A DNA stretch of 64,000 bases from Hahella chejuensis KCTC 2396 (GTDB lineage: Bacteria; Pseudomonadota; Gammaproteobacteria; Pseudomonadales; Oleiphilaceae): assembly GCF_000012985.1 (NCBI RefSeq), contig NC_007645.1:3832581-3896580 (forward strand). Reading direction: 5' to 3'. A model generated the notes under the pieces. That model had not been told where the DNA came from, searched no databases, and saw only the letters and a program-made list of their open reading frames with translations. The first letter of the stretch is position 1, and every line of letters starts with the position of its first letter. This document shows, one piece after another, positions 26,842 to 36,117 of this stretch. Both the position numbers and the translations under genes were made by a program.

Positions 26842-28020
26842 ATGAGCGAAGAAACGGACAATGCATCCATCCTGATCGTTGATGACAACCAGAATAACTG
26901 TGACCTGCTGAACCGGCGGCTTGAGCGCAAAGGATTTCGCTGCGCCATCGCCCTCAGCGGCCGGGAGGCGTTGCGACAAGTGGAGAAGCAACCCCCCGAC
27001 CTGATTCTGTTGGACGTCATGATGCCGGAAATGGACGGCATGGAGGTGCTGGACATCCTGCGTAGAAACTTCAATTCCGTCGAACTGCCGGTGCTAATGG
27101 TCACCGCCAAAAACGCGCATGAAGATATCATCAGCGCGTTCGCGCAAGGCGCCAACGATTACATTGAGAAGCCGGTGGATTTTCCCATCATGCTCGCGCG
27201 CATTCGACATCATCTGCAGCATAAACGCCTCGATGACGAACTCAAACGCAGCCAGCAGCAGTTACGGGAACAGAATCGTCAGCTGGGCATGTCCAATCAG
27301 TACAAGATCAATTTTCTATCCTCCATGTCTCACGAATTACGCACGCCCCTCAACGCCATTCTGGGGTATTCGGAAGTCCTGCTGGACGGCATGATGGGCG
27401 AACTGAATCCAAAGCAGCTGGAGTATTGCAAGGAAATATACGACAGCGGCTCCTACCTGCTGATCATCATCAATGATTTATTGGACCTGTCCAAAATCGA
27501 GGCGGGCAAACTGGAGTTGGAAATCCAACCTACTCACATTGAAATTCTGGTCAACAGCGTCATTGGCATCATCAAGGAAAAAGCGTCCCGCCACGGCATC
27601 ATCCTGTTGACGGACATTCAAGAAGATATAGGACCGGCGGAACTCGACCCTCTGCGGGTCAAACAGATTCTCATCAACCTGCTCAGCAACGCCATCAAGT
27701 TCACCGACAGCGGCAAGCAGGTAGGTTTGAAAGTCAGTCTGCATGACGATCAGGAGTTGCTGATTCAGGTGTTCGACCAGGGCTGCGGCGTGTCGGAACA
27801 AGATCTGCAACGCATCTTTCTGCCCTTTGAACAGGCCGAATCCTCCATCAAAAAGAAAAACGTGGAAGGCACCGGCCTGGGTCTCGCTCTGGTGCACAAA
27901 CTGGTGCTGCTGCATGGCGGCAGCATTGACGTGAAAAGCGAACTCGGTCAGGGCAGCAGTTTTTTCATCCGACTTCCCTATCGCGCCTCGGCGGGAGGGT
28001 CTTGCGACATGATTTATTGA
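26842..28020 (+). CDS. receiver-histidine kinase hybrid (REC-HisKA-HATPase)
   Basis: 392 residues from the ATG at 26842, selected because GGAGG precedes it; an upstream start (26764) lies in the direct-repeat zone. N-terminal receiver with Asp in 'LILLDVMMPEMDG' and Lys in 'YIEKPVDF', a coiled-coil linker, HisKA with His in 'LSSMSHELRTPLNAILG', and HATPase with 'NLLSNAIKFTDSG', 'DQGCGV' and 'EGTGLGLAL'. Soluble. A receiver in front of a kinase suggests that an upstream phosphodonor controls it. Divergent from the chemosensory operon, so a functional link is likely but not proved. Confidence 0.9.
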   Translation: MSEETDNASILIVDDNQNNCDLLNRRLERKGFRCAIALSGREALRQVEKQPPDLILLDVMMPEMDGMEVLDILRRNFNSVELPVLMVTAKNAHEDIISAFAQGANDYIEKPVDFPIMLARIRHHLQHKRLDDELKRSQQQLREQNRQLGMSNQYKINFLSSMSHELRTPLNAILGYSEVLLDGMMGELNPKQLEYCKEIYDSGSYLLIIINDLLDLSKIEAGKLELEIQPTHIEILVNSVIGIIKEKASRHGIILLTDIQEDIGPAELDPLRVKQILINLLSNAIKFTDSGKQVGLKVSLHDDQELLIQVFDQGCGVSEQDLQRIFLPFEQAESSIKKKNVEGTGLGLALVHKLVLLHGGSIDVKSELGQGSSFFIRLPYRASAGGSCDMIY

Positions 28021-28169
28021 TGCTATTTGCGCTCCTCTGAAACCGCCAAAGCGCTGACCAGAAACGGCCCGCTTAATTTTACCCCCATTTTATTGACTTA
28101 ACCGGGCCAATCCCGTTAGGCTGCGCCTCTAAACTTGATGGATCACTATAAATTTCAGGATGTTACCTA

Positions 28170-29024
28170 ATGGAAAATGTGAACTATCGGCAGGCGCTGA
28201 TAGATAGAATGGGCGCGCCCATCGCGCAAAATCAGGTTAACGCAGGGAATATCAACACCGCCTATCTGTCCGCCGGCGCTGGGGCGCCGGTGATATGTCT
28301 GCACGGCGCCGGAGCCGGCGCGGTCACTTGGTATCCCTCTCTGGGCGCGCTATCCCAACACTATCATGTGATCGCGCCAGATATCGTCGGTTACGGCGAG
28401 TCCGACAAACCTGACGCCCCCTATGATCGCCCTTATTTTTCCACTTGGCTGCAGGACTTCATGGCGGCGCTGGATATATCCAAAGCGCATATCGTCGGCC
28501 TGTCCCAAGGCGGAGCCATCGCCCTGCAATTCGCCCTGGATTGCCCGGACAAAGTAGACAAGCTGGTGTTGGTGGACACCGCCGCGTTGGGCGCGCAGCC
28601 TTCCCTGCGCCCGATGGTCGGCATGATCTGGTTGAACAGTTTCCCCTCTGCATGGGCGAATCGTTTTTTCGCCCCTTCGCTACTGTTCGATACGAATAAC
28701 CGGGACCCCAACCACGCTCATTACTCGATTGAAGTGCTCAAACGCCCTGGCGGCAAAAACGCCTTCACTCAAGGCCGTGGCGCAGCAGTAGCGGCCCTGC
28801 CGGAGGAAGCGCTGCGGCGCATTCACAACGAGACGCTGATTATCTGGGGAGAGCAAGATCAACTGTTCGCCATTGAACATGGCGAGGCCGCGGCCAAGCT
28901 GATGCCGAACGCTAAACTGCACCGCATTCCCCGCGCCGGTCATCTGCCGCTGATGGATCAGCCAGAATTGTTTAATCAGGCGTTGTTGGATTTTCTGACC
29001 TCGACAACTCCAGCGACCGCTTAG
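28170..29024 (+). CDS. alpha/beta hydrolase (MhpC-like)
   Basis: 284 residues. Oxyanion loop 'CLHGAGAGAVTW', nucleophile elbow 'VGLSQGGAIAL' with Ser about 114, acid Asp in 'IWGEQDQLF', and His in 'RAGHLPLMDQP' give a complete Ser-Asp-His triad. This is the MhpC/haloalkane-dehalogenase-like group, with substrates ranging from ring-cleavage products to esters. No signal peptide. It stands alone between a kinase gene and a repeat-containing gap, so context does not help with substrate. It is not related in detail to the hydrolase family at 1-916 and 43149-44297. Confidence 0.88.
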   Translation: MENVNYRQALIDRMGAPIAQNQVNAGNINTAYLSAGAGAPVICLHGAGAGAVTWYPSLGALSQHYHVIAPDIVGYGESDKPDAPYDRPYFSTWLQDFMAALDISKAHIVGLSQGGAIALQFALDCPDKVDKLVLVDTAALGAQPSLRPMVGMIWLNSFPSAWANRFFAPSLLFDTNNRDPNHAHYSIEVLKRPGGKNAFTQGRGAAVAALPEEALRRIHNETLIIWGEQDQLFAIEHGEAAAKLMPNAKLHRIPRAGHLPLMDQPELFNQALLDFLTSTTPATA

Positions 29025-29074
29025 TCTGACGCCCCTGCGGCTGAAAGTCAGTCGTTTTGTAGTCCATCTTAATG

Positions 29075-29220
29075 TCGGAAGGCGCTTCGCTTTTCCAACC
29101 TACTCTGTTTTGAAAAAACGAGTGGTAGTATTCAATTAAAACGTTTAGTTCCCGCTTTCGTATGCATTCCAGTACACAGCAATAAACGTAGGTTGGATAA
29201 GCGAAGCGCCATCCAACACT
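29075..29220. repeat. inverted repeat pair, REP/BIME-like, in a 429-bp gene-free gap
   Basis: The gap 29025-29453 holds no gene. Left arm at 29075-29104 (GGCGCTTCGCTTTTCCAACC core) and right arm at 29187-29220 (GGTTGGATAAGCGAAGCGCC core) are inverse complements with one mismatch, separated by about 80 bp. The GGTTGGAT...GCGAAGCGC type of sequence is a common dispersed extragenic palindrome in proteobacteria. Confidence 0.7.
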
Positions 29221-29453
29221 TCCGCCAAATAGCCCCCCATACGCCACGTCTAAATGGAACTTCGGGTCTATACTTTAGTTATTGCTGCCCGCAGTTATCG
29301 CAGTTCGAAGTAACAGCAGTCCCAAGAGATATCGCAGTCCGATCTCGCAAACGTGTCTTAACCCCTTCTTTTTGTCAGGGGCTGGCAGGCTGTCACAGGG
29401 ATGTCAGTCGCCCCGCAAGCTTCGCAAGGACTAAAGCAAAGGAATAAAAAATA

Positions 29454-30368
29454 ATGAAAATTGGCATACTCTCAAGAAACTCCAAACTCTATTCAACTTC
29501 CCGCCTGGTGGAGGCGGCCCGTGAGCGGGGACATGAGCCACGGGTGGTGGACGTGTTGAAGTGCTACATGAACATCACCACCAACGCGCCCACTGTCCGC
29601 TATCGCAGCAGCGGCGTCTCTGAGGAATTGCAGTTCGATGCAGTGATCCCCCGCATCGGCGCCAGCGTCACTACCTATGGCTGCGCAGTGCTGCGTCAGT
29701 TTGAAGTCAGCGGGGTGTATTCCATCAACGAATCCATCGCCATTACCCGTTCCCGCGACAAACTGCGCGCCCACCAACTTCTGGCCCGCAAAGGCGTGGG
29801 GCAGCCGGTAACCAGTTACGCGCACTCGGCGGACGCCACCAATGATTTGATCGAGTCCGTGAACGGCGCGCCGTTGATCGTCAAAGTGATGGCGAGCACT
29901 CACGGCAACGGCGTGGTGCTGGCGGAGACCGATAAAGCCGCGGAAACCCTGATCAACGCCTTTCGCGGCCTGAAAGCCGACTTCCTGGTGCAGGAGTTTA
30001 TAAAAGAAGCCGGCGGCAGCGACATCCGCTGCTTTGTGATCGGCGATAAAGTGGTCGCCGCCATGCAGCGCACGGCGCAGCCGGGCGAGTTTCGCTCCAA
30101 CCTGCATCGCGGCGGCAGCGCCCAGGTGGTGAAGTTACGACCCAATGAACGACGGCTCGCCGTACAGGCGGCGCAGGTCATGGGGCTGGATCTGGCCGGG
30201 GTGGACATTATCCGCTCCAGTCACGGTCCGCTGGTGCTGGAGGTCAATTCGTCTCCCGGCCTGAAAGGCATCGAAAGCGCGACCAACAAGGATATCGCCG
30301 GCGCCATCATCGACTACATTGTTAAGGACGTACTGAACGGCCCTAATAAGCCCAAGGGGAAAGGTTAA
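29454..30368 (+). CDS. rimK: RimK-family alpha-L-glutamate ligase
   Basis: 304 residues, the usual RimK length. N-terminal pre-ATP-grasp domain from '[15 protein letters not shown]', then an ATP-grasp domain with '[12 protein letters not shown]', '[15 protein letters not shown]', '[21 protein letters not shown]' split over about 180-205, and Mg2+ site '[15 protein letters not shown]'. RimK adds glutamates to the C-terminus of ribosomal protein S6 or makes poly-alpha-glutamate. The start has AAGGAAT upstream. Confidence 0.93.
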   Translation: MKIGILSRNSKLYSTSRLVEAARERGHEPRVVDVLKCYMNITTNAPTVRYRSSGVSEELQFDAVIPRIGASVTTYGCAVLRQFEVSGVYSINESIAITRSRDKLRAHQLLARKGVGQPVTSYAHSADATNDLIESVNGAPLIVKVMASTHGNGVVLAETDKAAETLINAFRGLKADFLVQEFIKEAGGSDIRCFVIGDKVVAAMQRTAQPGEFRSNLHRGGSAQVVKLRPNERRLAVQAAQVMGLDLAGVDIIRSSHGPLVLEVNSSPGLKGIESATNKDIAGAIIDYIVKDVLNGPNKPKGKG

Positions 30369-30424
30369 GCCATCGTTACCCAGCGCTGGCGTTAGTCTTT
30401 TTCTTTATCATCAAGAGAGCATCC

Positions 30425-31285
30425 ATGGACCCGATACAAACTCAAGATTGGCGGGAACTCTTACATCAGACCTACGAACAAACGATTCAGCAGTTGATCG
30501 CCTTTACGCCCAATATTCTGGGCGCACTGGCGTTGTTCTTCTTTGGCTTCTTTATCGCCCTGGCGCTGGCGCGCGCCGTGCGTACCGGAGTGACTCTGCT
30601 GGAACGTCTGCTAGGCCGGGTGTTCGCGCGCTTCTCCACCAGCTCCGCCTCCCTCAAGTTGCGGCAGTCATACACCAACGTCATCAGCAAAGCCGTGTTT
30701 TGGTTGGTGTTGCTGTTTTTCATCGCCGCCGGCGCCAATAGTCTGGGACTGAATATCGTCTCCCAGTGGATGAGTCAGTTATTGCTTTATCTGCCTCATT
30801 TCGCCGCCGGCATGCTGATCATGTTGGGAGGATACTTGCTCAGCAAAGTGATCAATCTGGTGATGACTTCTGCGGCGGAGTCCGTGGGCATCAGACAGTC
30901 GGCGCTTATGGGGCGCAGCGTGCAGTTTACGGTGATCTTTATCGCCGTCGTGATAGGCATCGAACAGATCGGCATCAACATTCAGTTTTTCACCCAGTTC
31001 ACTATCATTCTTTCCGCCGTCATTGCAGGGGGCTTCTCCCTGGCGTTCGCCCTCGGCGCCAAGTATCTGGTGGCGAACATCATCGGCTCCCAGCAAATGA
31101 ACAAGCTGGTGCAACTGGGTGACGAAGTCAGCATCGCCGGCGTGGACGGCGTGATCGTCGATATCACCAGCTCCGTCATCGTGCTGGAGACGCCGCAAGG
31201 CAGAACCGCGATTCCCGGCTCCTTCTTCATGGAGCACATCAGCCAGATAAAAGCCGGAGCCGCCAACCACGCCAAAGAGAAATAG
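30425..31285 (+). CDS. MscS-type small-conductance mechanosensitive channel-like protein
   Basis: 286 residues. Four to five membrane segments (about 28-52, 85-110, 120-142, 165-190), then the pore-helix region 'AGGFSLAFALGAKYLVANIIGS' (about 199-220) and an MscS beta domain with 'VQLGDEVSIAGVDGVIVDITS'. The C-terminal cage domain is very short. Proteins of this layout let ions leave during osmotic downshock. Followed at 36 bp by the MgtE-related pair, so an ion-homeostasis unit is possible. Confidence 0.8.
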   Translation: MDPIQTQDWRELLHQTYEQTIQQLIAFTPNILGALALFFFGFFIALALARAVRTGVTLLERLLGRVFARFSTSSASLKLRQSYTNVISKAVFWLVLLFFIAAGANSLGLNIVSQWMSQLLLYLPHFAAGMLIMLGGYLLSKVINLVMTSAAESVGIRQSALMGRSVQFTVIFIAVVIGIEQIGINIQFFTQFTIILSAVIAGGFSLAFALGAKYLVANIIGSQQMNKLVQLGDEVSIAGVDGVIVDITSSVIVLETPQGRTAIPGSFFMEHISQIKAGAANHAKEK

Positions 31286-31321
31286 ACCGCCGCTGATATC
31301 CGACACAGACGGAGTTTCGCC

Positions 31322-32149
31322 ATGACCGATCAGACTTACCAGCTTGCGTTCAGCTTTCTGCGTCAGGAGCCCAGGGCGGCGGCGCGGTTGCTGGAGGACA
31401 GAGACCCAGGGGAAGTGGCGCAGTTCCTCGCCAACGCGCCCCTGCCCGTATCCATCAGTGTGTTAAAGGAAATGCTGCCGCGTTTTTGCGCGACGGTGAT
31501 TCACGCCGCGCCGGAGAGCAGTGCGACTCAATGGAGCGCTGAAATAGGCGCGCATCAGCTTTGCAATATTCTGCGCCACCTGCCGCCCAAACACAGAGAA
31601 ACCGTATTGAACCTGCTGCCGTTGGCGCGCCGCACCCTGTGTCAGCAGCTGCTTTCCTACAGCAATAGCATGCTGGGCGCCTGGACCGAAATAGACGCGC
31701 CGGTATTCACCCGCGACATGACCGTGGAAGACGCCATGACCCGCCTGAAAAAGCGGGAGTATCAGGAGGAACGGGTCATTTTCGTCATCGATCAACAACG
31801 GTCGCCCCTTGGCGCGATACCCGCCGTCAAACTGCTGCGCTCCTCCAGGCAGGTCATTCTGGGCGCGCTGGTCAAACCCTCGCTGGCGAGTCTGAACAGT
31901 CGGCTTTCCCTAAGCAACGCCGCCAGTCATCCGCTGTGGGCCACGCAGGATTTCGCACCAGTGGTGTTTCACCATAACGAGTTCATGGGCGTGATCTGGC
32001 ATAGCCGTTTACGCGAGCTTCTTTCCACGCATTCCGACTGGCTGGCGGCCCCGCAAAAGCCCTCCGGGTCGGCGGCGCTGGATTTGCTGCGCGCGCATGG
32101 CGAGAGCATGCAGGCGATGGTGGAAGTGGTGCGCGACTCACTGGTATGA
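31322..32149 (+). CDS. soluble MgtE-like protein (N domain plus CBS-like region, no channel)
   Basis: 275 residues without membrane segments. The first 120 residues resemble the MgtE intracellular N domain ('FLRQEPRAAARLLEDRDPGEVAQFLANAP'-like helices), and residues about 135-245 resemble a divergent CBS pair ('RDMTVEDAMTRLKKREYQEERVIFVID'). The transmembrane Mg2+ channel is missing, and the gene sits 55 bp ahead of a full mgtE. It could be a regulatory partner that forms mixed cytosolic assemblies with MgtE; that role is inferred. CGGAGT precedes the ATG. Confidence 0.7.
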   Translation: MTDQTYQLAFSFLRQEPRAAARLLEDRDPGEVAQFLANAPLPVSISVLKEMLPRFCATVIHAAPESSATQWSAEIGAHQLCNILRHLPPKHRETVLNLLPLARRTLCQQLLSYSNSMLGAWTEIDAPVFTRDMTVEDAMTRLKKREYQEERVIFVIDQQRSPLGAIPAVKLLRSSRQVILGALVKPSLASLNSRLSLSNAASHPLWATQDFAPVVFHHNEFMGVIWHSRLRELLSTHSDWLAAPQKPSGSAALDLLRAHGESMQAMVEVVRDSLV

Positions 32150-32204
32150 CCCGGCTTCACAGACAAGGCGAACGACACTCAAAGCCTCTGGCGAGGAATC
32201 TCAC

Positions 32205-33539
32205 ATGGACAACACGACGTCTTACATCAAAGACACCGCGCAGCAGCTCACAGACGCCTATTTATTGCGTTTTCCAGCCAAAGCCGCGCGCGAAATCGCC
32301 AAGATGCCGGACCAGGAGGCCGCCGCACTCTTGAGCCGACAACCCGCTGCCGTCGTCGCCAATCTGTTCCCGTACATGCCTCCGGGACTGGGCGAACAAC
32401 TGATCGCCAACTGGGACCCGGTCGCCGCAACGGAACTGCTTCTGAAACTGGATATTCAACTTAGCGCCGCACTGCTGTCACGCCTGGAGGATACCCAAAG
32501 AGAGGCCATTGTGACTCGCATCGCCGCGTCAGAGAAAGCAACCGCCGAGGAGCTGGTCGAGTTGCTTTCCTATCCGCTCAATACGGCGGGCCGCATGATG
32601 GATTCCAGAGTGCAGATGTTTCACTCCCATCTCACCGTGGAGGAAGTGCTGCAGCAGATAAAATACCGGCGTCCCAAATACATGGACGCCTTTTTCCTGA
32701 TCAACGACGAGCGCAACGTCATTGGCGTCTTTGAGTTAAGCGACCTGATTCTCGCCAACGCCAAGGACAAAGCCGCCAAAATCGCGCGCCCGATCACTGC
32801 GTCTTTCAGCACCTTAGACCCGGCCGACGACGTCATTGAAAAATTCGAAGGCATGCGGGTCAACTGTCTTCCCGTGCTGGATGTGCATGATCAGGTGGTC
32901 GGCGTTATTCGCAGCGCGGATATTTATCAGCGCACCAAGGAGGACCTTGCCTCTGATATGGCGTCGATGGTGGGCGCCAGCAAGGACGAAAAGGCCCTGT
33001 CCAGCAGTTGGTTCGCCGTCCGCAAACGCATGCCCTGGCTGCAAATCAATCTGGTGACCGCGTTCGTGGCCGCCGGCGTGGTTGGCGCCTTTGAAGGCAT
33101 TATTTCCCAGTACACCGCCCTGGCCATCTTGCTGCCCGTGGCCGCCGGGCAAAGCGGCAACGCCGGCGCCCAGGCGCTGGCGGTGACCATGCGTGGTTTG
33201 ATTCTTAAGGAAATCACCCTTCGCAATATGGGACAGGTGTTTCGCAAAGAGAGCTTCGCCGGTTTTCTCAACGGCGTCATTATCGCGGTGACCTGCGCTA
33301 TCGGCGTCTGGATCTGGAGCCGCTCGGTCGGTCTGGCGCTGATTATCGCTCTCGCCATGGTGTTGTCGCTGACCATCGCCTGCGGCGCGGGGGCGCTGGT
33401 GCCCATGGCGCTCAAGAAGCTCGGTCTGGACCCGGCGCAATCCTCCTCCATCGTACTGACCACCATCACCGACATCGCCGGTTTCATGTCATTTCTTGGG
33501 ATTGCGACCTTGCTGTCAGGGCTATTGCCGGTGGGGTAA
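32205..33539 (+). CDS. mgtE: MgtE magnesium transporter
   Basis: 444 residues from the ATG at 32205 (GAGGAAT upstream). MgtE N domain (about 15-125), CBS pair (about 135-255, 'YMDAFFLINDERNVIGVFELSDL'), a plug-helix region, then five membrane segments (about 280-440) with pore motif 'ILLPVAAGQSGNAGAQALAV' and 'DIAGFMSFLGIA'. It is a Mg2+-gated Mg2+ channel of the inner membrane. The full domain set is present. It follows the soluble MgtE-like gene and is probably co-transcribed with it. Confidence 0.93.
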   Translation: MDNTTSYIKDTAQQLTDAYLLRFPAKAAREIAKMPDQEAAALLSRQPAAVVANLFPYMPPGLGEQLIANWDPVAATELLLKLDIQLSAALLSRLEDTQREAIVTRIAASEKATAEELVELLSYPLNTAGRMMDSRVQMFHSHLTVEEVLQQIKYRRPKYMDAFFLINDERNVIGVFELSDLILANAKDKAAKIARPITASFSTLDPADDVIEKFEGMRVNCLPVLDVHDQVVGVIRSADIYQRTKEDLASDMASMVGASKDEKALSSSWFAVRKRMPWLQINLVTAFVAAGVVGAFEGIISQYTALAILLPVAAGQSGNAGAQALAVTMRGLILKEITLRNMGQVFRKESFAGFLNGVIIAVTCAIGVWIWSRSVGLALIIALAMVLSLTIACGAGALVPMALKKLGLDPAQSSSIVLTTITDIAGFMSFLGIATLLSGLLPVG

Positions 33540-33603
33540 AACGCTAGCTGATGCAGACAGGCTTGGAAAAACGCCCCTTACGTTGATTTGTGTCTGTCGA
33601 TGA

Positions 33604-33993
33604 CTAGTGCCTGACGGTGGTTTCCCGCCATTCGGAAACCGCCTGGCTCACTGCAGCCAGGTGAGCGTTGGTGATGTCTCTGGGCAAAAACTCGTTCTGA
33701 CAGGCGTTGATGCGCGTCGCCAACTGGTCAATGAAAGCCTTGCCCTCAGCTTGATACCCCTCGCACTCCTCCTCATTGAGTTCGATCAAGATAGAAAAAT
33801 CCACAAACGAACGGGAGCACCTGGCGTCGAGGTAAAACTTCCTGTCCTGCTCAAAAAGAAACCACGAGCCCGGCTCATGCAGCATTACATACACAGTTTG
33901 ATCCTGCCTTTTATGATTGGATTGAGTGTCAGGGGCGGAGCCAAGATCCATCATGCATCGGCGAGTTTGATAAAAACGCTGTCGCGCGTTCAT
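33604..33993 (-). CDS. hypothetical protein
   Basis: About 129 residues from the ATG at 33993. Soluble, mixed alpha/beta, with 'VYVMLHEPGSWFLFEQDRKFYLD' (about 35-57) looking like a real folded core. No known motif. The opposite strand also has a long frame here, but its composition is less protein-like. Stands alone between mgtE and the lipoprotein gene. Confidence 0.5.
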   Translation of the reverse strand: MNARQRFYQTRRCMMDLGSAPDTQSNHKRQDQTVYVMLHEPGSWFLFEQDRKFYLDARCSRSFVDFSILIELNEEECEGYQAEGKAFIDQLATRINACQNEFLPRDITNAHLAAVSQAVSEWRETTVRH

Positions 33994-34209
33994 GGCTGGC
34001 TGCAACCCTGTGATTTTTTTCTACTTTATAGTTTCCACGGAGTGATTACGAGAAATCAGTGCAAACGGTTTCCAAGTGAAAATGCGAGCGCGCCCTGCTG
34101 GATGCGGAGCAGGTTCATATAAGACAGAGAAATCAGCCGGCTCCAGACAAGTGAAATTGCAGAGAATCCACGCCGCCAGGATTTTCAATACGCGCCTAAG
34201 TCACTGGAA

Positions 34210-34233
34210 TTATTAACTTTACATCGTTAATAA
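34210..34233. promoter_or_regulatory. 8-bp palindrome upstream of the lipoprotein gene
   Basis: TTATTAAC (34210-34217) and GTTAATAA (34226-34233) form a perfect inverted repeat with an 8-nt spacer, about 50 bp before the lipoprotein start. Possible operator in an AT-rich promoter region. Confidence 0.3.
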
Positions 34234-34283
34234 AACAGCGAATAGTTAGCGCTCTTTTTTTTGAAATGTATAGATATCGCAGA

Positions 34284-34643
34284 ATGAAGATCAAGTCCCA
34301 ATTAATGCTCGCAATGTGCTCACTTTTAATCGGTTGCTCGTCCAATCAGACCAAAGAACCCACAGAAGTAGTGTTCACTTTCGGCGAGACCGCCATTACC
34401 GCGCCCATTAACGAAAACAGCGCCTTTGCAAGCACGAAAGAAACAGACAAGGAAAAAGTACAACTCTCCGGGAAAATCCAAAAACAGGATGCGGATTACA
34501 TCGTGGAAGTCGAATTTATCAGCGAGACGAAAGAGTCCAAAGCGCGCCACAGCTATAATTCAACCGTCCTGGTGAAAGCGGACGAGCCTTTGGTCATCGG
34601 TCACCTGGAGGATGACGAATTTATCATCAACTTAAAAAGATAG
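34284..34643 (+). CDS. small predicted lipoprotein
   Basis: 119 residues if started at the ATG 34284; another start lies six codons upstream. Signal peptide with lipobox 'LLIGC' (Cys about 18), then a Ser/Thr/Lys-rich linker and a small beta-rich domain. Probably anchored to the outer or inner membrane. No family recognised. The last codons are part of a 20-bp repeat array that continues past the stop, so the C-terminal 'INLKR' may be repeat-derived. Confidence 0.65.
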   Translation: MKIKSQLMLAMCSLLIGCSSNQTKEPTEVVFTFGETAITAPINENSAFASTKETDKEKVQLSGKIQKQDADYIVEVEFISETKESKARHSYNSTVLVKADEPLVIGHLEDDEFIINLKR

Positions 34644-34724
34644 TCATGAACTTAAATAGGTAGTCATGAACTTAGATAAGCAGTCATGAACTTAGATAAA
34701 CAGCCATGTCCTTAATAAGATAGC
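34624..34724. repeat. five imperfect 20-bp direct repeats at a gene end
   Basis: About five units spaced 20 bp apart, core TCATGAACTTA followed by A/T-rich bases and AG, beginning inside the last codons of the lipoprotein gene and ending near 34724. Units 2-4 are near-identical and the outer ones degraded. Confidence 0.8.
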
Positions 34725-34792
34725 CATAGCGTCCGCCGGCGCCTGAAGATTACCGGCGCGTCAGGTGGACTCTCTTGGAAAATCTCTCCCAG

Positions 34793-35545
34793 TTATAAAT
34801 TTCCAACCCCGCCATCCACCAACAGCTCAGATCCCAGCATGTAAGCCGATTCATCCGACGCCAGGAAAACGGCGGCTTTCGCCAGTTCCAAAGGCGTTCC
34901 CATTCGCTTTAAAGGCACGAGCTCCTGAACCTCTTCTATCAGTTCCTGCTGCTTTTCCTCCGATAAACCAAACTTCTGAAAGGCATCAGTATAGGTTGGG
35001 CCAGGGCTGAGAGTATTAACGCGAATTCCTTTGTGATGCAGCTCCCCGGACAGCGTCCTCGATAAAGAGATAAGCGCCGCCTTGCTCGCCGCGTACACAC
35101 TGCTTTGCGCTAATCCAATGTAGGCGGATACGCTGCCACATAAAATAATGGACGCCGAATCAGACAATAAAGGCAATAATGACTGTATTAAAAAGAAGGG
35201 CCCCTTTAAATTAACGTTCATAACATGGTCAAAGCAATCTTCGTCCCATTCATCCAATGGTTTATGCGTCACATCGCCTGCGTTTATATATACAATATCA
35301 ATGCGCGGAAAATTATCAGATAATTGCTGCGCCAATATAGTTTGTTGATCTGCTTTTCCAGAGTCATTCTTTATAACCAGCGCAGACTCTCCCAGTTGAT
35401 CTTGCGCATACTTTAACCCGGATTCATTACGCCCGGTTACCGCAACGGTCGCCCCTTCAAGTTGAAACTGTTTAGCCGTCTCCAAACCGATTCCCGCCGT
35501 TCCACCTGTAATTAACGCGTACTTCCCATCCAGCCTTCTCGACAT
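34793..35545 (-). CDS. SDR-family oxidoreductase
   Basis: 250 residues from the ATG at 35545. Classical short-chain dehydrogenase: cofactor motif 'TGGTAGIG' (about 13-20), 'NAGD' near residue 89, catalytic Ser in 'ILCGSVSAY', Tyr and Lys in 'YAASKAAL' and a 'GRNE' loop that suits NADP. Divergent from the HxlR regulator across 78 bp, a frequent pairing, so it is probably repressed by it. Substrate unknown. Confidence 0.9.
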   Translation of the reverse strand: MSRRLDGKYALITGGTAGIGLETAKQFQLEGATVAVTGRNESGLKYAQDQLGESALVIKNDSGKADQQTILAQQLSDNFPRIDIVYINAGDVTHKPLDEWDEDCFDHVMNVNLKGPFFLIQSLLPLLSDSASIILCGSVSAYIGLAQSSVYAASKAALISLSRTLSGELHHKGIRVNTLSPGPTYTDAFQKFGLSEEKQQELIEEVQELVPLKRMGTPLELAKAAVFLASDESAYMLGSELLVDGGVGNL

Positions 35546-35623
35546 ACTATTCGCCTTTACTTGCAATTCATTAGAGGATTTATAGTATATGCAGGCTATT
35601 TCCGTTAAAACAGTAGGTTCCAA

Positions 35624-36010
35624 ATGGATACTAAAGAGAAAATCAGTTATTCGGATAAAAAATTTGAGGATGAATCACGGTGTCCAATGACGGATTTCAT
35701 CAATATCGTTTCAGGAAAATGGGCGATCCCCACCTTATATCGCTTGATTATTACTGACGATATTATTCGGTTTGGCGCCCTGCAAAGAGGAATCGGCGGC
35801 ATTACGCAAAAGGAATTAACCAAACAACTCAGGACGTTTGAATCCTTAGGCATCGTTTCCAGACAGGAATACCCGGAGATGCCGCCACGGGTTGAGTATC
35901 GGATTACAGAACTCGGAAAAACGCTGAAACCGACACTGGACTCACTGGCCCATTGGATGACCGAACATAGAGACGAGTTATTGGCGAATAGTCGAAATAA
36001 CGCCAGTTAA
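35624..36010 (+). CDS. HxlR-family transcriptional regulator
   Basis: 128 residues, single winged helix domain of the HxlR type. The effector Cys common in this family is at 'SRCPMTDFINIVSGKWAIPTLYRL' (Cys20), and the recognition helix is in 'GITQKELTKQLRTFESLGIVSR'. The conserved 'PRVEYRITELG' wing is present. Cys-based or electrophile sensing is known for relatives. Divergent from the SDR gene, which is the likely target. Confidence 0.92.
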   Translation: MDTKEKISYSDKKFEDESRCPMTDFINIVSGKWAIPTLYRLIITDDIIRFGALQRGIGGITQKELTKQLRTFESLGIVSRQEYPEMPPRVEYRITELGKTLKPTLDSLAHWMTEHRDELLANSRNNAS

Positions 36011-36117
36011 AAGCCGTCATATACTTAATAGGCTCCTCTCCAAATAAAGAGGAACATTTAACGACTCGACAGTAATACGGAGTTTATATTTAACTCAGAC
36101 AATGTGTTATTAAGGCT

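Noticed and set aside
33607..34122. 171-codon plus-strand frame
   Set aside because: It overlaps the hypothetical minus-strand gene at 33604-33993, has a less protein-like composition and lacks a ribosome site; not fully excluded.
36034..36053. hairpin after the HxlR gene as a terminator
   Set aside because: The TCCTCT/AGAGGA stem has only 6 bp and no T-run follows.
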